Assembly (NCBI GenBank): GCA_964386405.1
Contig: CAYLRW010000039.1
Coordinates: 1-16,899 of the forward strand
Length of the DNA: 16,899 nucleotides
From: RZYP01 sp964386405
Lineage (GTDB): Bacteria > Bacillota > Negativicutes > Acidaminococcales > Acidaminococcaceae
Direction: 5' to 3'
Shown here: positions 1-6,900 of the stretch, piece after piece
Position numbering within the stretch: the stretch's first letter is position 1
How the letters are laid out: every line of letters begins with the position of its first letter
Notes under the pieces: generated by a model
Told to the model about the DNA's origin: nothing
Database searches by the model: none
Seen by the model: only the letters and a program-made list of their open reading frames with translations
Made by a program: the position numbers and the translations under genes

Positions 1-82
1 TCAAAGTTTTCTTCGTGATATCCGCTCCGTAACTGGAGCTCTTATATATTACCACTGGATTATAGGTAATGCAAACTGCCAT
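1..82 (-). CDS. Possible 5' end of an unidentified gene, cut by the window edge
   Basis: An open frame on the minus strand starts with ATG at 80-82 and stays open to the window edge (27 codons, beginning MAVCITYNPVVIYK). An AAGGA stretch lies about 13 bases upstream, which is a rather long spacing. I do not recognise the protein. A TATAAT hexamer lies upstream on the same strand, next to the large inverted repeat at 203-244, but I see no matching -35. Orientation agrees with every other gene here, and it lies beyond the lysS terminator, so it would be a separate transcription unit. It could be the start of a transposase or other accessory gene, or chance. Too little is visible to decide. Confidence 0.25.
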   Translation of the reverse strand, partial: MAVCITYNPVVIYKSSSYGADITKKTL

Positions 83-202
83 TTCTTGATATTCATCCTT
101 CTCTGGACTTTAATGTGTGTTTTTAGCACTTATAATCATGAATTCGCTCTAATTCTCTGCTTTTCTAGCCACTTTCCGCTTAATCCGTATTATAGTAACG
201 AC

Positions 203-244
203 TTAGTGATATTCGTTCGGCGTAGTGGGAACGAATATCACTAA
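203..244. repeat. Perfect 16-bp inverted repeat with a 10-base loop
   Basis: Left arm TTAGTGATATTCGTTC (203-218) and right arm 229-244 are exact reverse complements around a 10-base loop. It abuts the T-tract of the lysS terminator. Neither side of this stem is followed by a good T-run of its own, so it is not a textbook terminator. It may be a back-up terminator structure, a hairpin protecting the end of a mobile element, or a protein-binding site. The rest of 1-241 shows only the weak open frame listed separately. Confidence 0.7.
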
Positions 245-277
245 AAAAGGAAAACAGCACCGATTTCTCGGTGCTGT
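242..277 (-). terminator. Rho-independent terminator of greA-lysS
   Basis: The perfect 10-bp stem ACAGCACCGA / TCGGTGCTGT (254-263 and 268-277) has a four-base loop. It is followed on the minus strand by TTTTCCTTTTTT. It lies about 35 bases beyond the lysS stop codon and ends that transcription unit. Confidence 0.92.
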
Positions 278-312
278 CTGTGGAATTGTTTTGAAATTAG
301 CTATAATTGCGC

Positions 313-1833
313 TCACAGTTTATGGCGCATATGAGGGAATAAAAGCACGTCTCTGATAGATGAACTATCAGTTAAAAGCATGACAAGTCTGTCTATGCCA
401 ATGCCAAGACCACCTGTAGGCGGCAAACCATATTCCAGCGCATTGAGGAAGTCTTCATCCATCATATTAGCTTCTTCATCGCCGTTATTTCTTTCTTCAA
501 CCTGTTTCAGGAAACGTTCACGTTGATCAATCGGGTCATTCAACTCACTGAAACCATTACACATTTCTCGTCCATAAATATAGGCTTCAAAACGGTCAGT
601 AATCTCAGGGTCAGCAGCACTGCTCTTTGCCAAAGGCGAAATTTCTTTTGGATGGCCAGTAATAAATGTTGGCTGAATCAACTTATCTTCAACGTATTCA
701 TCAAAGCAAGCATTAATGATTTTGCCTACACCAAAGGATTTTTCAATAGGAACATTAATACGTGCCGCCATCTTGCGAGCTTCTTCAACATCAGTAACAC
801 CGGTGAAATCTTCACCTGTGTACTTGGCAACAGCTTCAATCATTGTCATTCTTTGCCATGGCGATGCCAAGTCAATTTCCTGACCATTATAGGTAATCTG
901 TTTGGTTCCAAGTACCTTCTCGGCCGTTTGCGAGATGATAGTTTCGGTTAAGTCCATCAAATCATTGTAATCCGCATAAGCTTGGTAAACCTCTACCATG
1001 GTAAATTCCGGATTATGTTTGATATCTATTCCTTCATTACGGAAAACACGTCCCAATTCATAAACGCGTTCGAAACCACCGACAATCAATCTTTTCAGAT
1101 ATAATTCCGGGGCAACGCGCATATAAAGTTCCATGTCCAGCGCATTGTGGTAAGTTATGAAAGGACGTGCGGTTGCGCCGCCAGCTATAGCATGCATAAT
1201 AGGAGTTTCTACTTCGAGGAAATCCTTGTTATCCAGAATCTCGCGAATGCTCTTGATAATTTTGCTGCGCTGCAGGAAAGTCTTACGTACATCAGGGTTA
1301 ACAATCAAATCAACATAACGTTGACGATAACGAGTTTCAATATCTTTCAGGCCATGCCACTTCTCAGGCAATGGGCGCAAAGCTTTGGAAAGTATTTCCA
1401 GGGAAACCGCTTTAATGGAAAGTTCACCCATGTGCGTACGAAAAACCGTGCCGCTGACGCCAATAATATCGCCAATATCCATTAGCTTAATTATGCCATA
1501 ATTTTCCTCGCCCAAAGCATCCTTACGAACATACAACTGAATGCGGCCGGTCTTATCAAGCAAATCCAAAAAAGCTGTCTTGCCATGGCCACGAATAGCC
1601 ATTACTCTGCCAGCCAGACTTACTACTGTCTCTTTTTCGGAAAGCTCTTCAAAATTATCAGCAACATCCTGGGCATGATGCGTCCAGCTAAATTTACGGC
1701 CGAATGGTTCCAGACCTAATTCAACCAATTGGTTCATCTTATTTATACGGAATTGCATTTGTTCATTAATTTCGGTTTCAGTCAAAGGTTCTTGTTCAAC
1801 TGCCTCCGGGGTGTTTTTCTCTTCAGACATCAT
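313..1833 (-). CDS. lysS: Lysyl-tRNA synthetase, class II
   Basis: Attaches lysine to tRNA-Lys in the cytoplasm in two ATP-dependent steps. The protein has the usual layout: an N-terminal OB-fold anticodon-binding domain (about residues 65-150) and then a class II catalytic core. Motif 2 is seen as FRNEGIDIKHNPEFTMVEVY near residues 264-283, and motif 3 as GLGIGIDRLVMLL near 475-487. At 506 residues it is a typical bacterial length. The open frame reaches a GTG at 1839, but the Shine-Dalgarno AGGAG ends directly against that GTG. ATG at 1833 (spacing 5) or 1830 (spacing 8) is therefore the real start. It is the second gene of greA-lysS, 39 bases after greA, and ends at the terminator at 242-277. 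Confidence 0.97.
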   Translation of the reverse strand: MMSEEKNTPEAVEQEPLTETEINEQMQFRINKMNQLVELGLEPFGRKFSWTHHAQDVADNFEELSEKETVVSLAGRVMAIRGHGKTAFLDLLDKTGRIQLYVRKDALGEENYGIIKLMDIGDIIGVSGTVFRTHMGELSIKAVSLEILSKALRPLPEKWHGLKDIETRYRQRYVDLIVNPDVRKTFLQRSKIIKSIREILDNKDFLEVETPIMHAIAGGATARPFITYHNALDMELYMRVAPELYLKRLIVGGFERVYELGRVFRNEGIDIKHNPEFTMVEVYQAYADYNDLMDLTETIISQTAEKVLGTKQITYNGQEIDLASPWQRMTMIEAVAKYTGEDFTGVTDVEEARKMAARINVPIEKSFGVGKIINACFDEYVEDKLIQPTFITGHPKEISPLAKSSAADPEITDRFEAYIYGREMCNGFSELNDPIDQRERFLKQVEERNNGDEEANMMDEDFLNALEYGLPPTGGLGIGIDRLVMLLTDSSSIRDVLLFPHMRHKL

Positions 1834-1872
1834 TTTCACTCCTAAGCATTATTGCAAATTAATCAAAAAATT

Positions 1873-2346
1873 CTATTCTATAGCAATTATTTTGTAGAAA
1901 AGACCGCCTGCAGGCGTTGGAACATTAACCTCTGCGCCAACCTTTTGGCCCAAAATAGCAGCGCCAACCGGAGACTCGTTGGAAATACGGTTCTCGGTAG
2001 GATCAGCTTCAGTTGTGCCCACCACTACATAGGTTTCTCTTTCATTAAATTCCATATCTTCAACAATTACCTTAGAACCCAACGTTACAACATCTTTGCT
2101 GATAGCGGCATCATCAATAATCTTTGCTGTACGGATCATTTTCTCCAGTTCAATGATCCTGCCCTCAACAAAAGCTTGCTCATTTTTTGCATCATCATAT
2201 TCAGAATTCTCGCTTATATCACCGTAAGAAATAGCTACTTTAATTCTTTCAGCAACTTCCTGACGTTTAACAGAACGCAGGTTTTCCAGTTCGTCCTCTA
2301 ACTTTTTCAAGCCAGCAACTGTAAGAATTGTTACTTTATCTGCCAT
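1873..2346 (-). CDS. greA: Transcription elongation factor GreA
   Basis: Rescues backtracked RNA polymerase by entering the secondary channel and stimulating cleavage of the transcript 3' end. At 157 residues it has the family length. The N-terminal coiled coil carries the acidic tip YGDISENSEYDDAKNEQ, with Asp43 and Glu46 in the place of the catalytic acidic pair. The C-terminal FKBP-like domain includes ISNESPVGAAILGQKVG. The ATG start has a G-rich Shine-Dalgarno AAAGGGG about 8 bases upstream. It is the first gene of greA-lysS, an arrangement common in Firmicutes, and is driven by the consensus promoter at 2396-2424. Confidence 0.97.
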   Translation of the reverse strand: MADKVTILTVAGLKKLEDELENLRSVKRQEVAERIKVAISYGDISENSEYDDAKNEQAFVEGRIIELEKMIRTAKIIDDAAISKDVVTLGSKVIVEDMEFNERETYVVVGTTEADPTENRISNESPVGAAILGQKVGAEVNVPTPAGGLFYKIIAIE

Positions 2347-2395
2347 ATTCTATGCCCCTTTTTTTATGAAAATTTCAGTATATTCACTGCCCTCA

Positions 2396-2424
2396 ATTAT
2401 AATTTTTCGGACAAGGCTTGTCAA
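2396..2424 (-). promoter_or_regulatory. Consensus sigma-A promoter for greA-lysS with embedded palindrome
   Basis: On the minus strand TTGACA (2419-2424) is followed after exactly 17 bases by TATAAT (2396-2401). Both hexamers match the consensus fully. The -35 begins a few bases after the stop codon of the preceding gene. A 13-base palindrome, GACAAG-C-CTTGTC (2410-2422), overlaps the -35 and the spacer and could be an operator. The predicted leader is about 40 bases. Confidence 0.88.
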
Positions 2425-2427
2425 CCT

Positions 2428-3513
2428 TTAGGCGTTGGGAGCACTGAGCCCAACATTCGCAAATTGCTGGATTGATTCGATTTCTTCTTCGGTAACAGGT
2501 TTTTCAAAATTACGAAACCCTGCCAGTCGAAAATCGTGTTTTTTAGCCAATTCGGCAATTGTGTCGATTTGCTTAATAGACAAATCTCTACCCAGCGTAA
2601 AATTCTCATAACGTCCTTCCAATGCCAGAATCATTGTTTCTGCCATGCAAGCATAGGACATATGATGAGGAAAACCAAAATTAAAACCAAAATCGACTTC
2701 TCCCGGAACACGGATAACACCGCCCTCAATAACCAACACATCCTTACGTGCTACGGATACTTCCCGTGAAACATTGCGCGGACGGGCAACATCACAAACA
2801 ACAGCACCTACTTTAAGATCTTTTGGTTCAATCAGACAGTCAACGGCACTGGTTACAGTTATGACAACATCTGCATCACTTAAACTCTTCTTGACATCAT
2901 TCGAAGTTGTCAGCTGTCCTTTGACATATGGCCTCATTTCATCAGCCAAAGCTTCCAGCCTTTCCTGATGACGTGCCACCAGAGTAATATCCTGAGCTTC
3001 TCTTGCCAGAATCCTTGTGCAAGCCGCGCCGATAGAACCGGTAGCACCAATAATTGCCACATGTGCGGTTGCTAAATCTTTGCCCATCAGACGTACAGCT
3101 TCACGAGTTCCCTGCAAAGCTGTGGCAACTGTGTAGCTGTTACCGCTGGTTACCGCAATATCGACGTTCTTAGCAATCGTAATACCTGCATCACCAACTA
3201 TGGAAGTAAAAGCGCCAAGACCCACAATCTTTGCGCCTAAGTCCTGCGCCAACTGGCAGGCCTCAATTATTTTACCGGTTACATATTCTTCCGGCAATGT
3301 AACCATCTGTCTTGCTGTCAGCGGGCAGGCAATGAACCATCCCTCTGCCTCTGCATAAGGTGAACGAACTCCCGTAATATGCGAAATTTTAAAAGACTTA
3401 ACATGCTTCATCGCACCTTCAATCCAGGAATCCGGCAGGTAGCGCATTATTGGGAATTTGCGCGCAAAATCATCAACCACCAGCGGATGAAGAACAAATG
3501 CGAATTTTTCCAT
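2428..3513 (-). CDS. Homologue of cyanobacterial long-chain acyl-ACP reductase (AAR-like)
   Basis: A protein of 361 residues with a central NAD(P)-binding Rossmann domain (GATGSIG, residues 156-162, then ARHQERL at 180-186). Hand alignment with Synechococcus elongatus acyl-ACP reductase Orf1594 from memory gives clear blocks: GAFTSI (100-105), TSGNSYT (122-128), the VAIIGATGSIG region, and SYACMAETMILALEG (286-300) followed by a matching segment to about residue 332. Cys289 falls on the cysteine that carries the acyl thioester in that enzyme (Cys294). The known family reduces acyl-ACP or acyl-CoA to fatty aldehyde with NADPH. That this protein does the same is inference. Databases may call such proteins predicted amino acid or shikimate-like dehydrogenases. 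No signal peptide is evident. It is the last gene of the three-gene unit. Its ATG overlaps the upstream stop by one base (TAATG), and no terminator follows before the greA promoter. Confidence 0.75.
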   Translation of the reverse strand: MEKFAFVLHPLVVDDFARKFPIMRYLPDSWIEGAMKHVKSFKISHITGVRSPYAEAEGWFIACPLTARQMVTLPEEYVTGKIIEACQLAQDLGAKIVGLGAFTSIVGDAGITIAKNVDIAVTSGNSYTVATALQGTREAVRLMGKDLATAHVAIIGATGSIGAACTRILAREAQDITLVARHQERLEALADEMRPYVKGQLTTSNDVKKSLSDADVVITVTSAVDCLIEPKDLKVGAVVCDVARPRNVSREVSVARKDVLVIEGGVIRVPGEVDFGFNFGFPHHMSYACMAETMILALEGRYENFTLGRDLSIKQIDTIAELAKKHDFRLAGFRNFEKPVTEEEIESIQQFANVGLSAPNA

Positions 3514-4433
3514 TAAACTGACCCCTTTACACTAAAATATTCTATTCCCGGCTGGATATTATATTTCTTCAATAATCCTTCATACTCTACTGCTGTCAGC
3601 GGACCTCTGCCGCCGGCAAGTGCAACCAACGCAGCTTCCAAAACATTCGTGCCAAAGCTGCGGCCGTTAAAGTTCGGCGTCGTCGTAATTAAACAATAGA
3701 CACCTGCCTTTTTAAGCAGGTCTCTGTCCTCTTTGGTGACAGTATTAGTAATTATTGTTTTTCCAGCCATTTGTGCAGGCATGAACTTACGAATAAAGTG
3801 AAAATCACCTGCAATTATATCATTTTCCAGAAAATATGCGGGATATCGCTCTATTCTCTGTGTTTGTTCTTTGCCAATCGGGTAAAACCAGCTGACAGGC
3901 AGCTTCGTAATTACAGGAGCAACTATGCTTGCTATCCACGCCAATACTTTTAGTGATTTTATTGGCATGTTAATATTCAAGCCAAAGATAAGATCACCAA
4001 AAGTAACCTGAGCTCCTGCTTCCGCTAAAGCCTCCGCCATGCCAAATCGATCAACACCACAAACCAGCAAGACCTTTTTTCCATAAAAATTTATTATACC
4101 ATTTTTCTCCAAATTAGCAATTACAATACGTTCAAGCGAATTTTTCAAACCGCTGCCGTCAAGCACAGGAGTATTTTTAACTTTTTCTATCAGTTTCTTC
4201 GATTCGCTGAAGGTATAGCGTTTGCCGCCGGCAAAGATATAAAGGTCTGTTCCTCCCAAACCTATGGCGTCAACCTTGCCGTCATAAGCCGCAAATAACT
4301 CTTTAGCCTTTTCTTTATCGCCATCGGTTCCTCGTCTTGCAATACGGATTACTTCGCCATCAAAGTTTTCCTCCGTAACCGCGTCCCGTGAACTTGAACC
4401 CAAACTGATACTGATCACGCTTTTCAAATTCAT
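3513..4433 (-). CDS. Conserved protein of unknown function, Rossmann-like centre
   Basis: I do not recognise a characterised family for this 306-residue protein. I have a vague memory of relatives named 'quinate 5-dehydrogenase', for which I see no biochemical support. Visible features are an N-terminal alpha/beta part with SISLGSSSRD (8-17) and DAIGLGGTDLYIFAGG (55-70), and a central strand-turn-helix GKKVLLVCGVDRFGMAEAL (118-136) that resembles a nucleotide-binding Rossmann start. After these come a hydrophobic stretch around 157-182 and a C-terminal block TTPNFNGRSFGTNVLEAAL (251-269). The start codon overlaps the stop of the HTH gene by four bases (ATGA), and its own stop overlaps the AAR-like start. 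This strongly suggests coupled translation and a shared pathway, perhaps as substrate-binding partner or second enzyme of the reductase. Confidence 0.6.
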   Translation of the reverse strand: MNLKSVISISLGSSSRDAVTEENFDGEVIRIARRGTDGDKEKAKELFAAYDGKVDAIGLGGTDLYIFAGGKRYTFSESKKLIEKVKNTPVLDGSGLKNSLERIVIANLEKNGIINFYGKKVLLVCGVDRFGMAEALAEAGAQVTFGDLIFGLNINMPIKSLKVLAWIASIVAPVITKLPVSWFYPIGKEQTQRIERYPAYFLENDIIAGDFHFIRKFMPAQMAGKTIITNTVTKEDRDLLKKAGVYCLITTTPNFNGRSFGTNVLEAALVALAGGRGPLTAVEYEGLLKKYNIQPGIEYFSVKGSV

Positions 4434-4960
4434 GGCACCTTCTTAATTTTTTGCATAATGTCCTTAATTAGTTCCGGCTCCAGGTATTTGTCCTCTTCAA
4501 TAGGAGACTCTCCCATCGTTATGCCGATAACGTGCTTGTCAATAATGGCTTCGGCCAGATTAATTCTCATGTTAGAAGCCGCGACTATAACTATATCACT
4601 TTCCCGCAATTTAGCAATAATACTCATTACTTCATTAAATAGCTGTACACCGTTTTTATCACGCAAAAATGCCCAGCGTTCTTTATCATTGAAGACAACA
4701 GAAAATTCTATGCCTTCCTGTGCTGCCAAAGTCAGAATTTCCTCCTTATTGCTAATGGGGAAAGCCACTAAAGCCACGCGACCGCCTTTACGTATTTCAC
4801 CCAAACTTTCCACACGAGAAACAAAGGCTCTGTCTGTTGCATAAGCCTTGGCAACTTCTTGCTGCGAAAAGCCTTGCATTCGGAGTTCCAGCATCGCATC
4901 AATCTGTTTATGAATTTTATTTCTGTTAATCAGCTTATCACCAATACGTATAGGTTCCAT
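4430..4960 (-). CDS. Small helix-turn-helix regulator of the AAR-like unit
   Basis: A protein of 176 residues. Residues about 31-54 (FSQQEVAKAYATDRAFVSRV and following) look like a helix-turn-helix with a recognition helix around TDRAFVSRVESLG. The remaining 120 residues form an alternating alpha/beta domain (RVALVAFPIS, IEFSVVFND, ESDIVIVAAS, HVIGITMGES) that could bind a ligand. There are no cysteines and no membrane segment. ATG 4960 has AGAAGG six bases upstream. It is the first gene of the three-gene unit, so it probably controls its own operon through the palindrome at 4981-5017. The regulatory role is inferred from the HTH and the position. The ligand is unknown. Confidence 0.65.
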   Translation of the reverse strand: MEPIRIGDKLINRNKIHKQIDAMLELRMQGFSQQEVAKAYATDRAFVSRVESLGEIRKGGRVALVAFPISNKEEILTLAAQEGIEFSVVFNDKERWAFLRDKNGVQLFNEVMSIIAKLRESDIVIVAASNMRINLAEAIIDKHVIGITMGESPIEEDKYLEPELIKDIMQKIKKVP

Positions 4961-4980
4961 GTCCAGCCTTCTCTATCCAC

Positions 4981-5017
4981 AAAATAAAGTGTGCACATTC
5001 TGTGCACACTTTATTTT
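4981..5017. promoter_or_regulatory. Perfect 17-bp inverted repeat, probable operator of the HTH regulator
   Basis: Arms AAAATAAAGTGTGCACA (4981-4997) and its exact reverse complement (5001-5017) flank three bases. Each arm contains TGTGCACA (4990-4997 and 5001-5008), itself a palindrome, so the site is a pair of dyads 11 bp apart, about one helical turn. It covers the -10 box and expected start site of the downstream promoter, which fits repression. In read-through RNA from dusB it would also fold into a U-rich hairpin and might act as a terminator. Confidence 0.6.
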
Positions 5018-5041
5018 AGCATAAGTATTATGTATTCTCAA
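5013..5041 (-). promoter_or_regulatory. Promoter of the HTH / unknown / AAR-like unit
   Basis: Minus strand: TTGAGA (5036-5041), a 17-base spacer, then TAAAAT (5013-5018) preceded by TGC, an extended -10. It begins just after the dusB stop codon. Its -10 overlaps the edge of the inverted repeat, and the transcript would start inside it near 5006. Confidence 0.7.
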
Positions 5042-5043
5042 CA

Positions 5044-6045
5044 TCAATTTTGCTTAATACAACTCTGCGAATAATCATGTTCCGCTATTTTTGTTCCATA
5101 TTCACGCAGCATAACTTTACAATCCTCTTCGGACTCTATCTGGTTAAACTTCGCACGATATTCAGCTGCATGCGGCAATCCTTTAATATAAGAATTGATA
5201 TGCCTGCGCATTTCTTTAACAGCAACTATCTCGCCTTTAAAAGCAATCAACATTTCCAAATGTCTGATTATCATCACAAAACGCTCAGGCCACATAACAG
5301 GTGCCGGTAATTCTCTGCCGAGCAGCATCGCTCTTAATTCGTTGAAAATCCATGGATTGCCATCTGCTCCGCGGCCAATCATCAGTCCGTCACAGCCTGT
5401 TTCTGCCAGCATACGCGCTCCGTCAGCTGCATTTTTGATATCGCCGTTACCAAAAACAGGTATGTTGACTGCCTGTTTTACATCGCGAATCACTGACCAG
5501 TCAGCTTTGCCGGTATAAAATTGTTCACGTGTTCTGGCATGCACTGCAACAGCAGCAACTCCTGCCTTCTCAGCCTTCTTTGCAATTTCCACGGCGTTAA
5601 TGCTCTTATCACTCCAGCCGGAGCGAAACTTTACCGTAACCGGTATCTTCACTGCTTCTGCCATCCGTGCCAGAATTTCATAGGCCAGTTCCGGATTTTT
5701 CATCAAGGCAGACCCATCACCATTATTGACAACCTTCGGTACAGGACAGCCCATATTGAAATCAATCATATCTGCGCCGGCTTTTTCCACAATTTCCGCC
5801 GCCCTCGCCAATTCATGCGGATCTGAGCCAAATAGCTGAATTGCTGTCGGTCTTTCGGCTTCATCAATCCGTAGCATCTCAAAGGTTTTGCAATTATTAT
5901 ATAAAAGTCCCTTGGCACTCACCATTTCGGAAACAGTAAAGCCACAACCTTGTTCACGACAGATAACACGGAAAGGCAAGTCAGTGATACCTGCCATAGG
6001 TGCGAGCGCCAAAGGTACTTCAAGCTCAATATTTCCTAGTTTCAT
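5044..6045 (-). CDS. dusB: tRNA dihydrouridine synthase, DusB type
   Basis: A flavoenzyme that reduces specific uridines of tRNA to dihydrouridine using FMN and NADPH. The TIM-barrel start is APMAGITDLPFRVICRE. The catalytic cysteine lies in MGCPVPKVVNNGDGSAL (Cys100 from the chosen start). VTVKFRSGW and VFGNGDIKN, then GCDGLMIGRGADGNPWIF, make up the FMN phosphate site. The open frame reaches a TTG at 6057, but GAGG sits only three bases before the first ATG (6048) and six before the second (6045). I therefore take 6045, giving 333 residues. It is the last gene of the birA-bioY-coaX-dusB unit. The position between coaX/ftsH and greA/lysS matches other Firmicutes. Confidence 0.95.
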   Translation of the reverse strand: MKLGNIELEVPLALAPMAGITDLPFRVICREQGCGFTVSEMVSAKGLLYNNCKTFEMLRIDEAERPTAIQLFGSDPHELARAAEIVEKAGADMIDFNMGCPVPKVVNNGDGSALMKNPELAYEILARMAEAVKIPVTVKFRSGWSDKSINAVEIAKKAEKAGVAAVAVHARTREQFYTGKADWSVIRDVKQAVNIPVFGNGDIKNAADGARMLAETGCDGLMIGRGADGNPWIFNELRAMLLGRELPAPVMWPERFVMIIRHLEMLIAFKGEIVAVKEMRRHINSYIKGLPHAAEYRAKFNQIESEEDCKVMLREYGTKIAEHDYSQSCIKQN

Positions 6046-6063
6046 CATGCACCTCAAACACAG

Positions 6064-6091
6064 AATAAGACCCGCTGCAGCGGGTCTTATT
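6064..6091. repeat. Perfect 28-base palindrome between coaX and dusB
   Basis: The half-site AATAAGACCCGCTG (6064-6077) is followed directly by its reverse complement (6078-6091). As RNA it forms a GC-rich hairpin with a tight TGCA loop between the coaX stop and the dusB ribosome binding site. On the minus strand the stem is followed by ATTCTG rather than a T-run. It is therefore a weak terminator at best, and may act as a partial attenuator or an RNA processing or stability element. The T-rich flank (ATTTTTATTT) is on the plus side, where no gene is seen. Confidence 0.65.
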
Positions 6092-6092
6092 T

Positions 6093-6866
6093 TTATTTAG
6101 AATTACGCTCATGCAATATTCTTAAACCATCCAAGGTCAGGAAAGGTTCAACGACATTGATTAGTTTGGACTCAGCCGCTATCGTATTGGCAAAACCACC
6201 GGTAGCAATAACAAAAGCTTTGCCGCCAAGTTCTTCTATCATCCTGCTGACAATGCCATCCATCTGCCCAACAAAACCATAAATGACACCTGCCTGCATT
6301 GCTTTGACCGTGTTACGGCAAATCACCGTTCCCGGTGTAATCAGTTCAATTCTCGGCAGTTTTGCGGCTTTTTGAAACAGTGCCTCCGTAGAAATTCCAA
6401 TACCAGGAGCAATCGCACCGCCTAAATACTCACCTGTTGGCAATAATGCACAAAAAGTTGTTGCCGTACCAAAATCTACAATGATCAAAGGACCTTTATC
6501 TCTGTATTTTTCATAAGCTGCCACGGCATTTACTATCCGGTCTGCGCCAACTTCTTTCGGGTTTTCATATCTGAGCTGCAAACCACTTTTGAGTCCCGGT
6601 CCTACAATTGTCGGTTCCTTTTCAAAATACCGTTCGCACATACGGCTTAGCGGTACCAACAGCGGTGGCACAACGCTGGAAATAATTACATCGGTAACTT
6701 CATTCATACTGACATGGCTGTAACCGAACATACTGCTGAGCAGGATGCCATACTCATCTGCAGTTTTTGATCTATCAGTGGAAAAACGCCAATGGACCAA
6801 GAGCTCACTATCCTGATAAACACCAGCTACAATGTTGGAATTTCCCACGTCAATTACTAATAACAT
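6093..6866 (-). CDS. coaX: Type III pantothenate kinase
   Basis: Phosphorylates pantothenate, the first step of CoA synthesis. Unlike CoaA-type kinases, type III enzymes need a monovalent cation and are not inhibited by CoA. The 257 residues show the ASKHA-fold motifs: DVGNSNIVAGVY at 6-17 (phosphate-binding, Asp6), GADRIVNAVAA at 107-117, and DFGTATTF at 131-138 (Asp131). ATG 6866 has a strong Shine-Dalgarno GGGGAGG about 7 bases upstream. It lies 34 bases after bioY in the same unit, as in many Firmicutes where coaX is close to birA and dusB. Confidence 0.96.
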   Translation of the reverse strand: MLLVIDVGNSNIVAGVYQDSELLVHWRFSTDRSKTADEYGILLSSMFGYSHVSMNEVTDVIISSVVPPLLVPLSRMCERYFEKEPTIVGPGLKSGLQLRYENPKEVGADRIVNAVAAYEKYRDKGPLIIVDFGTATTFCALLPTGEYLGGAIAPGIGISTEALFQKAAKLPRIELITPGTVICRNTVKAMQAGVIYGFVGQMDGIVSRMIEELGGKAFVIATGGFANTIAAESKLINVVEPFLTLDGLRILHERNSK

Positions 6867-6900
6867 TTTGTTTCCTCCCCACAGGTGGTAAAATTAAAAA

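Noticed and set aside
2..244. Plus-strand open frame of about 80 codons ending at TAA 242-244
   Set aside because: No start codon with a ribosome binding site, no recognisable protein, and it ends inside the inverted repeat. More likely chance in AT-rich sequence.
4981..5017. Inverted repeat as a simple dusB terminator only
   Set aside because: Its U-rich tail is part of the stem itself and a good promoter overlaps it. Operator function explains the arrangement better, although a terminator role in read-through RNA is not excluded.
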